Origin: DASPSR01 sp035516175
GTDB taxonomy: Bacteria > Nitrospirota > UBA9217
Length of the DNA stretch: 30,614 nt
Direction of reading: 5' to 3'
Assembly (NCBI GenBank): GCA_035516175.1
Contig: DATJAO010000043.1
Coordinates: 1-30,614 of the forward strand
Shown here one piece after another: positions 16,601-22,957 of this stretch (the stretch's first letter is position 1; each line of letters begins with the position of its first letter). The translations under genes and the position numbers were made by a program. Below the pieces are notes generated by a model, which ran no database searches, had not been told where the DNA came from, and was given only the letters and a program-made list of their open reading frames with translations.

Positions 16601-17281
16601 ATGTTGAACAAAACATTCAAGATAATCCTCGGTATCGTTCTTGTCCCCTTCTGCATAGGTTTCACCTGGCAGTTCGGGGCAACTCTCTTCAGCATAACGT
16701 ATAAGCGGGACGTGCCCTATTACTTCATCGCCGGCGGCCTCACTTACCTCACCGCGCACATCCTTTTTAAAAAACCGATCCTTACTTACGTCATCGGGCA
16801 CGAACTGACTCACGCATTCTTCACCGTGCTTTTCGGCGGAAAGGTAAAATCGTTCCAGGCAAGCCACCGCGGCGGCCGCGTGACCATCACCAAGTCAAAT
16901 TTCGTCATAACCCTCGCCCCTTACTTTTTCCCTCTTTACACATTCGCCGCACTCATCATGTACTGGTTTGCCGTTGTTGCTGCCGTTCCGACGGCCGCGG
17001 GATGGCTCATCTTCGCGTCAGGGACGACATACTCATTCCATATTCTCTTGACCTTTTTCTTTCTTCAAGCGGACCAGAACGATATAAAGGAACACGGCGC
17101 GGTCTTTTCATACCCTCTCATCTATCTGTTTAATATCCTGTTTGCGGCGCTTCTCATCTGGCTCCTCCTTGCCGAAAACATGAGCTACCCAAAATTTCTG
17201 TACAATGGTATACTGAAATCTACGAATATGCTTTCCCTTCTGTTTAAAAAATTATACGGGCTCATTCGCGCCATAGCATAA
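16601..17281 (+). CDS. M50-like (site-2-protease type) membrane metallopeptidase
   Basis: Polytopic membrane protein of 226 residues with about five hydrophobic segments. Its zinc motif HELTH (67-71) sits inside or at the end of a hydrophobic helix, as in the M50B-like family. A third ligand may be one of the acidic residues in 'LQADQND' (Asp158, Asp161), or His147. There is no PDZ domain and no classic NPDG box, so it is not RseP/SpoIVFB proper. Predicted to cleave, or at least bind, membrane-embedded segments; the substrate is unknown. The ATG at 16601 has no strong ribosome site. It follows lptG and precedes coaE by 71 bp on the same strand. Confidence 0.75.
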   Translation: MLNKTFKIILGIVLVPFCIGFTWQFGATLFSITYKRDVPYYFIAGGLTYLTAHILFKKPILTYVIGHELTHAFFTVLFGGKVKSFQASHRGGRVTITKSNFVITLAPYFFPLYTFAALIMYWFAVVAAVPTAAGWLIFASGTTYSFHILLTFFFLQADQNDIKEHGAVFSYPLIYLFNILFAALLIWLLLAENMSYPKFLYNGILKSTNMLSLLFKKLYGLIRAIA

Positions 17282-17352
17282 AAGGGGCTATGGCATCCAG
17301 ACATCGCACTGCCAAAATGTTCTCATGGATGCATAGGTGAGGAAGATAAAAC

Positions 17353-17964
17353 ATGCTTATCGTTGGACTCACCGGCGGGATCGCAAGCGGCAAAAGTCTC
17401 GTTGCAAAGGTTTTCCAGGACCTTGGGGCACACCTCATCGACGCCGACAAGATTGTTCATGAACTTTTGGAGCCTGGCCAGCAGGCTTGGGAAGAGGTGC
17501 TCGAATACTTCGGTCCGGAAATCGTATTTCCCGACAAAACCATCAATCGCAGAAAGCTCGGGGAGATAGTGTTCAATCATGCCGAGAAACGGTCATGGCT
17601 CAATCAGTGCCTCCATCCCAAAGTATTCGCGGCGTATACTGCCCGTGTAAAGCACCTCTGCGAGCGAGCGTCTCAGGCCATCATCGTATTGGATGCTGCA
17701 CTTCTCATAGAAACCGGCTACCATAAGAAAATGGACAGGGTTGTCGTCGTCTATGCCGACCCGGAGCAGCAAATGGAGCGTTTGACCAGTCGCGACAAGT
17801 TCAGCCGGGAGCAGGCCTTGGCGCGGATCAGGAGCCAGATGCCCCTGAGCGAAAAGCGCAAGCAGGCCGATTATGTCATCGAGAATACGGGGACGAGAGA
17901 AGAAACTGAACAGCAGGCCAGGGAAATTTTTCAAAAACTCAAACAGGAAGCAGAAAGGAAATAA
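17353..17964 (+). CDS. coaE: Dephospho-CoA kinase
   Basis: Cytosolic enzyme for the last step of coenzyme A synthesis, phosphorylating the ribose 3'-OH of dephospho-CoA with ATP. At 203 residues it has the normal length. The P-loop GGIASGKS is at residues 9-16, the acceptor-site pattern 'LIDADKIVHELL' follows, and 'LIETGYHKKMDRVVVV' and the LID region with Arg-rich helices are in order. A GAGGAAG ribosome site 9 bases upstream fixes the start. Its TAA is directly followed by the TTG start of the acetyltransferase gene, so the two are coupled. Confidence 0.96.
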   Translation: MLIVGLTGGIASGKSLVAKVFQDLGAHLIDADKIVHELLEPGQQAWEEVLEYFGPEIVFPDKTINRRKLGEIVFNHAEKRSWLNQCLHPKVFAAYTARVKHLCERASQAIIVLDAALLIETGYHKKMDRVVVVYADPEQQMERLTSRDKFSREQALARIRSQMPLSEKRKQADYVIENTGTREETEQQAREIFQKLKQEAERK

Positions 17965-18456
17965 TTGAAACGCACCGTTGCCGAGATAGTTCCCATGATG
18001 CGATCTCATAGCGAGGCATGTTCCGCAATCGTCGCCGTGTCAGAACCATGGAAAACGCTGCGCGAACGCATCGACTTCTCAAAGTATATGGCCCTGAACC
18101 AGGCTTACGTGTACCTCAAGGAGGGAGAACCTGCCGGATTCATCATTTTTACTCCAGATCCGGTATTCGCACGGGGTGGATATATCCGGGCCGTGGCTGT
18201 GGACCCGGTCATGCGCAGGCATGGTATTGGAGAAAAACTGCTCGCCTTTGCGGAAACGGTCATCGCTCGCCGGTCCCCTAATGCCTATCTTTGCGTTTCT
18301 TCGTTTAACCGGCGAGGCCAGATGTTTTACCGGAGCCTTGGCTATACGCGGGTAGGAAGTCTACCCGACCTGATCGTGCAAGGGGCCTCGGAATACATAT
18401 ACTGGAAAAGGTTGCGGCCGTTACCCCTCAAGAACAGGAGAATACACCGATTATGA
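17965..18456 (+). CDS. GNAT-family N-acetyltransferase
   Basis: Acetyl-CoA-dependent acetyltransferase of 163 residues. The central beta strand and pyrophosphate loop are visible: 'IRAVAVDPVMRRHGIGEKLL' with RRHGIG as the Q/RxxGxG/A motif, followed by 'FYRSLGYTRVG' near the C-terminus. The start is TTG at 17965, immediately after the coaE stop, with AGGAAA upstream in the coaE end; an ATG at 17995 is possible but would trim the first strand. The stop overlaps the Crp/Fnr gene start as ATGA, so the three genes form one operon. The C-terminus is unusually basic. Acceptor substrate unknown; a protein or small-molecule amine is equally likely. Confidence 0.9.
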   Translation: MKRTVAEIVPMMRSHSEACSAIVAVSEPWKTLRERIDFSKYMALNQAYVYLKEGEPAGFIIFTPDPVFARGGYIRAVAVDPVMRRHGIGEKLLAFAETVIARRSPNAYLCVSSFNRRGQMFYRSLGYTRVGSLPDLIVQGASEYIYWKRLRPLPLKNRRIHRL

Positions 18457-19130
18457 TCCCGAAGAACCTCAAAAAAATAGACCTCTTCAAGAATCTGTCC
18501 GATGACGAGCTGAAGGAACTGGAACCGTACCACTCTGCCGTAGTGTACCGGAAAAAAGAAACTATTTTCTCCGAAGGCGAGCCACCGGAATGGTTTTACA
18601 TCGTCGTAAAGGGAAAGGTCAAGGTCACCAAGCTCTCCCACGAGGGGAAGGAGATCATTCTGGAAGTGATATCCCCCTACGATATTTTCGGCGGTGTGGC
18701 CGTACTGAGGAACTTTCCCTACCCCGCTAATGCCGTAGCCATGGAAGACAGCGAATTGATCAAGATATCGAGAAAGAACCTCATGCGTCTCGTGGATCGA
18801 TTCCCGAACCTTATGTACTGCATCGCACTCCAGCTCGGAGACAGAATGAAGAGTTCATACGATTCCCTCAAGAATATCGCCCTCGAGCGCGTAGAAGCGA
18901 GGATTGCGGCGCTGCTCCTCAAGCTGTCTAACAAGGTCGGCGTGGAAACGGACAAGGGCCTCCTCATCGACATGCGCCTCACCAAGCAAGATGTCGCCGA
19001 CATGGTAGGGACCACCGTGGAAACTTCGATCCGCACCTTCAGCAAGTTCAAAAAGCAGGGCCTCCTGACGGATTCGGATGGTAAAATCATCATCAAGGAC
19101 CGCGAAGGGCTCATGTCATTTTCTTCCTGA
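18453..19130 (+). CDS. Crp/Fnr-family transcriptional regulator
   Basis: Regulator of 225 residues: an N-terminal cyclic-nucleotide-binding-like beta barrel (about 10-120, 'IFSEGEPPEWFYIVVKGKVK'), a long dimer helix (about 125-150), then a winged HTH with 'LTKQDVADMVGTTVETSIRT'. No N-terminal Cys cluster is present, so it is not an oxygen-sensing FNR; the ligand is unknown. The recognition helix reads VETSIR. The Glu and Arg that contact the G:C pair in CRP and FNR are kept, while the Arg180 of CRP is Val as in FNR. That fits a half-site of NATGA type, and two ATGA-N6-TCAT dyads stand 0.5 kb downstream. The start overlaps the GNAT stop by 4 bp. Confidence 0.95.
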   Translation: MIPKNLKKIDLFKNLSDDELKELEPYHSAVVYRKKETIFSEGEPPEWFYIVVKGKVKVTKLSHEGKEIILEVISPYDIFGGVAVLRNFPYPANAVAMEDSELIKISRKNLMRLVDRFPNLMYCIALQLGDRMKSSYDSLKNIALERVEARIAALLLKLSNKVGVETDKGLLIDMRLTKQDVADMVGTTVETSIRTFSKFKKQGLLTDSDGKIIIKDREGLMSFSS

Positions 19131-19186
19131 AAAATAGCTCTTAGCCCGTAGTTTATTGCCGTGCCTTTTTCCGACGTGCCATGTGC

Positions 19187-19597
19187 TTAATGCTGTTCCA
19201 CCTTGGTCAGCAATGTCATCAGCATGTTGTAGAAGAAGAGGAATATGGCGAATGCCTGGACCACGCCTGAAGCTACCGTGACCATACGGTACATGCTGCT
19301 CGGATTGTAGACATTCAGAGCATAGAACAGCAGCATGGCCACAAGAGAAATATTTGCAAGATAGAACTGCGCCTCACCTATCTTATTGCTGTACAACGGT
19401 CGTCCCATGAAGCGTGGCAAGATATGATAACCGACGCCGTAGATCATCATCGACACCCAGCCGAGCATGTTCAGGTGCGAATGCACGAATTTCAGCGCCA
19501 TCACGTTCTGGTTGCCGAGCATGACGATTCCCAGGACCGCTGCGATACCGAGATAAACGATACTCATTACGATAAATCCTTTTACAAATCTGTCCAT
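19187..19597 (-). CDS. Small haem-copper-oxidase subunit I-like membrane protein
   Basis: Membrane protein of 136 residues with four predicted helices. It resembles a slice of cytochrome cbb3 or nitric-oxide reductase catalytic subunits: 'FVHSHLNMLGWVSMMIYG' carries His39 and His41, and 'GYHILPRFMGRPLYS' carries His58. Full subunits have twelve or more helices and six metal-ligand His, so this protein cannot be a complete oxidase. Stand-alone proteins of this size are widespread. It may bind haem or act in redox signalling, which is inference. GGAGGT nine bases upstream supports the ATG at 19597. It diverges from the DUF1858 gene and lies convergent to the Crp/Fnr gene; the 56-bp gap to that gene has no strong terminator. 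Confidence 0.85.
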   Translation of the reverse strand: MDRFVKGFIVMSIVYLGIAAVLGIVMLGNQNVMALKFVHSHLNMLGWVSMMIYGVGYHILPRFMGRPLYSNKIGEAQFYLANISLVAMLLFYALNVYNPSSMYRMVTVASGVVQAFAIFLFFYNMLMTLLTKVEQH

Positions 19598-19631
19598 AGC
19601 GAGATACCTCCTGTGGTCTATTGTTGGTTAC

Positions 19632-19637
19632 AGCATA
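19632..19637 (-). promoter_or_regulatory. Candidate -10 element for the oxidase-like gene
   Basis: On minus the hexamer is TATGCT, four of six matches to TATAAT. The predicted start at about 19625 would be exactly 41.5 bp from the centre of the dyad at 19658-19675, as in a class II activator-dependent promoter, which typically lacks a good -35. Confidence 0.4.
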
Positions 19638-19657
19638 GATTATCTTGCTTAAGTGCG

Positions 19658-19675
19658 CTATGATATAACTCATAG
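19658..19675. promoter_or_regulatory. Operator-like dyad 1 (CTATGA-N6-TCATAG)
   Basis: Perfect 6-bp inverted arms, CTATGA (19658-19663) and TCATAG (19670-19675), around TATAAC. The spacing equals that of CRP sites (TGTGA-N6-TCACA) and of FNR sites read as TTGA-N6-TCAA. It sits in the divergent gap, nearer the minus-strand oxidase-like gene. Probably bound by a Crp/Fnr-type dimer. Confidence 0.62.
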
Positions 19676-19694
19676 TGTAACACAGGTTTAGGAG

Positions 19695-19710
19695 TATGAT
19701 GTAGGTCATA
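19695..19710. promoter_or_regulatory. Operator-like dyad 2 (TATGA-N6-TCATA)
   Basis: Perfect 5-bp arms TATGA (19695-19699) and TCATA (19706-19710) around TGTAGG. It matches dyad 1 in all five inner arm positions and in spacing. The centres are 36 bp apart. This copy is nearer the DUF1858 gene, and its centre lies 41.5 bp upstream of the start predicted from TATAGT at 19732. Confidence 0.62.
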
Positions 19711-19731
19711 ACAGGTATGCATTATTTTTGA

Positions 19732-19737
19732 TATAGT
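19732..19737 (+). promoter_or_regulatory. -10 element for the DUF1858 and mini-protein genes
   Basis: TATAGT, five of six to consensus. The start is predicted at about 19744, and there is no good -35, consistent with the activator site centred at -41.5. The leader to the ATG at 19767 is about 23 bases and contains GAAGGAGG. Confidence 0.5.
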
Positions 19738-19766
19738 ACGTGCAACTAATAACGAAGGAGGCCACT

Positions 19767-19979
19767 ATGATCGCGGAGACAAAGAAAATCACGAAGGATT
19801 CAATCATCGGTGATGTAATAAAGATGAGCCCGGGAGCAAAGGCAGTGATACAGAAATATTTCGGCAACGGGTGTTTCACCTGCCCGGGCATCAACATGGA
19901 GTCCATTTCATTCGGCTCGATGATGCATAATCTCGATCCGAACAAGATCGTCGACGAAATCAACGCCCTGGAGGGTTAA
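19767..19979 (+). CDS. DUF1858-type redox disulfide protein
   Basis: Small cytosolic protein of 70 residues. It has the DUF1858/hybrid-cluster-protein-associated pattern: 'ITKDSIIGDVIKMSPGAKAV', then a Cys pair in GCFTCPG (CxxC), then 'LDPNKIVDEINAL'. In the family this domain is linked to hybrid cluster proteins and other redox functions, and its exact chemistry is not settled. An upstream in-frame start at 19740 is unlikely: the ATG at 19767 has a strong GAAGGAGG ribosome site and the promoter's -10 lies at 19732. It is followed after one base by the cysteine-rich mini-protein gene. Confidence 0.9.
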   Translation: MIAETKKITKDSIIGDVIKMSPGAKAVIQKYFGNGCFTCPGINMESISFGSMMHNLDPNKIVDEINALEG

Positions 19980-19980
19980 C

Positions 19981-20118
19981 GTGTCGAACAAGGAGCTGAA
20001 GTGTTTTGTCTGCGGAGCCGACGACAAGACCAGAGTGTACCTCCCCTGCTACCATGAGGGCAAAGAAAAAATTGTCTGCACCCGGTGTTTACCCATCCTC
20101 ATTCACGGAGCGCACTGA
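19981..20118 (+). CDS. Cysteine-rich mini-protein (45 aa), likely metal-binding
   Basis: A short gene starting with GTG at 19981, one base after the DUF1858 stop, with GGAGGG seven bases upstream. The peptide has Cys8-x2-Cys11, a central Cys23-Tyr-His25, Cys33-x2-Cys36, and His42/His45 at the end. This is a zinc-ribbon or rubredoxin-like layout of two CxxC knuckles. A strong terminator begins 18 bp after the stop. I do not know a named family. It shares operon and control region with the DUF1858 protein, so a joint redox or metal-handling role is a reasonable guess. Confidence 0.75.
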   Translation: MSNKELKCFVCGADDKTRVYLPCYHEGKEKIVCTRCLPILIHGAH

Positions 20119-20136
20119 CCCAATGTTCCCGCAATC

Positions 20137-20175
20137 CCCCGATGGAATATAACGGTTGCTCCATCGGGGTTTTTT
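20137..20175 (+). terminator. Strong rho-independent terminator
   Basis: A perfect 10-bp stem, CCCCGATGGA (20137-20146) with TCCATCGGGG (20160-20169), 13-base loop, followed by six T's. It ends the DUF1858/mini-protein operon and isolates queC. Confidence 0.93.
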
Positions 20176-20243
20176 ACCTCCAAGTCACCAAATGAACGGA
20201 AAAAACTGTAGAATTTTCGGACTGATGCTGGTAAACTGCCCTC

Positions 20244-20939
20244 ATGAAGAAGGATCTTGCAGTGGTCCTCGTCAGCGGCGGCATGGACAGCTGCGTTACG
20301 GCCGCTATCGCCAATGAAAAATACCGGTCCGCGTTCTTGCACGTGAATTACGGCCAGAGGACCGAGGCGCGCGAGCTGCTGGCTTTCAATCAAATAGCCG
20401 ATTTCTATGCGGCGGAGAAACTCCTCACGGTTAGTCTGGAGCATTTAAAGGTGATTGGAGGGTCGAGCCTTACGGATGAAAGTGTTCCCATTCCTTGCAT
20501 AGGCTCCTCTCAATCGGCGATCGAAAACCCGAAGTCCGCAATCCCTTCCACCTATGTCCCCTTCCGGAACGCCCATCTTCTTTCCATTGCCACCTCCTGG
20601 GCTGAGGTGATCGGTGCCAGGAAGATTTTTATCGGCGCCGTGGAGGAAGACAGTTCAGGCTACCCTGACTGCCGCGAAACGTTCTATCAGGCCTTTAACA
20701 AGGTCATCGAATTGGGGACGAAACCGGAAACGCGGGTAGAGATCATCACGCCACTCATCCATATGAAGAAGTCAGAGATCGTGAAGAAAGGCATGGAATT
20801 GGGCGCTCCATTTCAAATGACCTGGAGCTGTTACCAGAACAGTGAAAAAGCCTGCGGAAGGTGCGAGAGCTGTGGTTTACGGCTGAAAGGGTTCCGAGAG
20901 GCGGGAGTAAAGGACCCGATTCCGTACGAGGAGAGCTGA
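20244..20939 (+). CDS. queC: 7-cyano-7-deazaguanine synthase
   Basis: Converts 7-carboxy-7-deazaguanine to preQ0 with ATP and ammonia in the queuosine tRNA-modification pathway. At 231 residues it has the PP-loop SGGMDS (11-16), 'FLHVNYGQRT', 'STYVPFRNAHLL' and the zinc site Cys196/204/207/210 in the CYQNSEKACGRCESC region. Between 'VPIP' and 'PSTYVP' (about 84-100) there is a low-complexity insert, SSQSAIENPKSAI, not typical of QueC. Other queuosine genes are absent from the window. No strong ribosome site precedes the ATG. The next gene begins 14 bp after the stop. Confidence 0.96.
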   Translation: MKKDLAVVLVSGGMDSCVTAAIANEKYRSAFLHVNYGQRTEARELLAFNQIADFYAAEKLLTVSLEHLKVIGGSSLTDESVPIPCIGSSQSAIENPKSAIPSTYVPFRNAHLLSIATSWAEVIGARKIFIGAVEEDSSGYPDCRETFYQAFNKVIELGTKPETRVEIITPLIHMKKSEIVKKGMELGAPFQMTWSCYQNSEKACGRCESCGLRLKGFREAGVKDPIPYEES

Positions 20940-20953
20940 CGCTAACACGGGCG

Positions 20954-21610
20954 ATGACCCTCAAAGAATTTATCAAGGCCTGGCCAATACTCAAAAGACA
21001 GGTTAGGACCCTCCAACTCCCCTGGCTCGAAGCCTTTGCAGCCCTGGATCGAGACCCTTTCAAGGTGCTCATTTCCTGCATTCTAAGCCTCAGGACGCAG
21101 GACAAGACGACAGGAGCCGCGTCTGAACGGCTCTTCAAACTGGCTAGAACCCCCGAAGCCCTGTCACGGCTTTCCCTCAAAACCATAGAAAAGGAGATAT
21201 ATCCTGTCGGGTTCTATCGGGTCAAGGCAGGAACGATCAAAGATATCAGCAGTGAGATCATCCAGCACCATGGCTCGCAGGTTCCTGATACCCTGGAGGG
21301 ACTGTTAACCTTAAAAGGCGTCGGGAGAAAGACCGCCAATCTCGTATTGACCCGAGGGTTCAATAAATACGGCATCTGCGTGGACACCCACGTTCACAGA
21401 ATTACAAACCGCTGGGGGCTGGTTTTGACGAAAGGCCCCGACGAAACGGAACTTGCCCTGCGAGAGACACTTCCCAAACGATACTGGAAAGACTTGAACG
21501 GCATCCTCGTTGCCTTCGGGCAAAACATCTGTCAGCCTCTATCTCCCCTTTGCTCACGGTGCAAGATATGTTCTGTTTGTGATCAACGAGGCGTCGGCCG
21601 GCGCCGATAA
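20954..21610 (+). CDS. nth: Endonuclease III-type DNA glycosylase/AP lyase
   Basis: Base-excision repair enzyme removing oxidised pyrimidines. The HhH motif 'LLTLKGVGRKTANLVL' carries the catalytic Lys, and 'CVDTHVHRI' carries the catalytic Asp. The C-terminal Fe-S loop has Cys spaced x6-x2-x5, with one extra Cys inside the last gap. 'CILSLRTQDKTT' replaces the usual LSAQATD, as in the more divergent Nth-like branch. Of possible starts, the ATG at 20954 (218 residues) fits the family; the earlier GTG at 20861 would overlap queC by 79 bp. It sits 14 bp after queC, converging on the Nramp-type gene. Confidence 0.93.
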   Translation: MTLKEFIKAWPILKRQVRTLQLPWLEAFAALDRDPFKVLISCILSLRTQDKTTGAASERLFKLARTPEALSRLSLKTIEKEIYPVGFYRVKAGTIKDISSEIIQHHGSQVPDTLEGLLTLKGVGRKTANLVLTRGFNKYGICVDTHVHRITNRWGLVLTKGPDETELALRETLPKRYWKDLNGILVAFGQNICQPLSPLCSRCKICSVCDQRGVGRRR

Positions 21611-21660
21611 TTGATGTAGGTCTTATTCCGCCCATCCCAAACCATCCTCCTTCCTGCGCC

Positions 21661-22884
21661 TTACAGGAACATCGTAGCCACAAACAGCATCGTCAGCGCA
21701 ATCATGACCGTAGTCGTTACCCAAGCAATGACGTTGAACGTCCTGGAGTTGGTGTACTTTTCCATCAAATCCTTACTGTTGATCAGCATGAGCATGAAGA
21801 TGAGTACGAAAGGCAGCATGACACCGTTGATCACCTGCGATATCCACATGATTGCGATGAGGGGCGAATTCGGGATGAGGACGATCAGCGAGCCAATGGC
21901 GATCAAGATAGTATAGAGCCACATGAACTGGGGCGCGTCCTTGAACGTCTTGCTCACACCCGCTTCCCATCCCATACCTTCACAGATGTAGTATGCCGTG
22001 GCGAGGGGGAGGATGGAAGCAGAGAACAGCGAGGCATTGGCAAGTCCGAACGCGAACAGGAGCGAGGCATACCTGCCGGCGAGGGGCGCAAGCGAACGAG
22101 CTGCGGCATCGGCGGTGTCGATATGTAAGCCCGCTTTAAAAAGCGTAGCGCCGCATGCAACGATGATGAAAAAAGCTACGATGTCCGTTAAGAAGCACCC
22201 GACGATCACATCGATTCTCGATGCCCAGTATTGTTCTTTTCGTATGCCCTTTTCGACGATCGATGACTGAATATAGAACTGCATCCAGGGAGCGATTGTA
22301 GTACCGACGACGCCGATCAGCATCACGACATAGGGAGTATTAAAATGAAATGACGGTTTGATGGTCTGCAGCGCGACATCGGTCCAGTCGGGCTTTGCCA
22401 GGATGGCAGCCGGTATATAGACGAGATAGACGACACAGAAGACCAGGAAAATCTTTTCAACCACCCGGTAGGACCCTTTCACCACAAGGAGCCAGACAAT
22501 GAAGGCACCGATCGGGACAGACACGTACTTATTTAGCCCGAAAATTTCGTTGCTTGCCGCCCACCCGGCGAACTCGGCTGCAGTATTGCCGAGATCGGTG
22601 ATGAACAGGAACAGCATGAGCCAGAAGGTGACTTTAACCCCGTAATTTTCCCGGATGAGTTCGGCAAGACCCTTGCCCGTTATGGCCCCCATCCTCGCCG
22701 ACATTTCCTGCACTACGATGAGCGCGATAGTGATGGGGATAAGAGTCCACAAGAGGGAATAACCGAAATGCGCACCGGCCATGGAGTAGGTCGTGATTCC
22801 CCCCGCATCATTGTCAACATTCGCAGTGATGATACCGGGACCGATAACGGCCAAGAGCAGTATGAAGCGTTTCCATCGAGTCAT
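21661..22884 (-). CDS. Nramp-family divalent metal transporter, NRMT-like variant
   Basis: Polytopic membrane transporter of 407 residues with about eleven helices. The family pattern is clear at 'VIGPGIITANVDNDAGGITT' (helix 1) and 'IGVVGTTIAPWMQFYIQSS' (helix 6). The metal-site motifs differ from Mn2+/Fe2+ Nramps: DPGN is DAGG (Asp26 kept, Asn replaced by Gly29), and AxxMPH is TTIAPW (Ala to Thr195, Met to Ala198). Loss of that Met is what I recall for the Mg2+-transporting NRMT branch. The preceding gene, 73 bp upstream on the same strand, encodes a PRC/MgtE-N/CBS protein, which favours Mg2+ as substrate. Family certain; ion inferred. Confidence 0.92.
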   Translation of the reverse strand: MTRWKRFILLLAVIGPGIITANVDNDAGGITTYSMAGAHFGYSLLWTLIPITIALIVVQEMSARMGAITGKGLAELIRENYGVKVTFWLMLFLFITDLGNTAAEFAGWAASNEIFGLNKYVSVPIGAFIVWLLVVKGSYRVVEKIFLVFCVVYLVYIPAAILAKPDWTDVALQTIKPSFHFNTPYVVMLIGVVGTTIAPWMQFYIQSSIVEKGIRKEQYWASRIDVIVGCFLTDIVAFFIIVACGATLFKAGLHIDTADAAARSLAPLAGRYASLLFAFGLANASLFSASILPLATAYYICEGMGWEAGVSKTFKDAPQFMWLYTILIAIGSLIVLIPNSPLIAIMWISQVINGVMLPFVLIFMLMLINSKDLMEKYTNSRTFNVIAWVTTTVMIALTMLFVATMFL

Positions 22885-22957
22885 CGTTTCTGCTTTCTTC
22901 TTTGGGTTGATCAGGTACCGGTTAAACCGGGAAAGCGGGACTGCGTGACAGAAGCGG

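Noticed and set aside
19695..19710. Canonical FNR box (TTGAT-N4-ATCAA) in the divergent gap
   Set aside because: The arms read TATGA/TCATA, so it is a related but different code; the neighbouring regulator also lacks the FNR cysteines.
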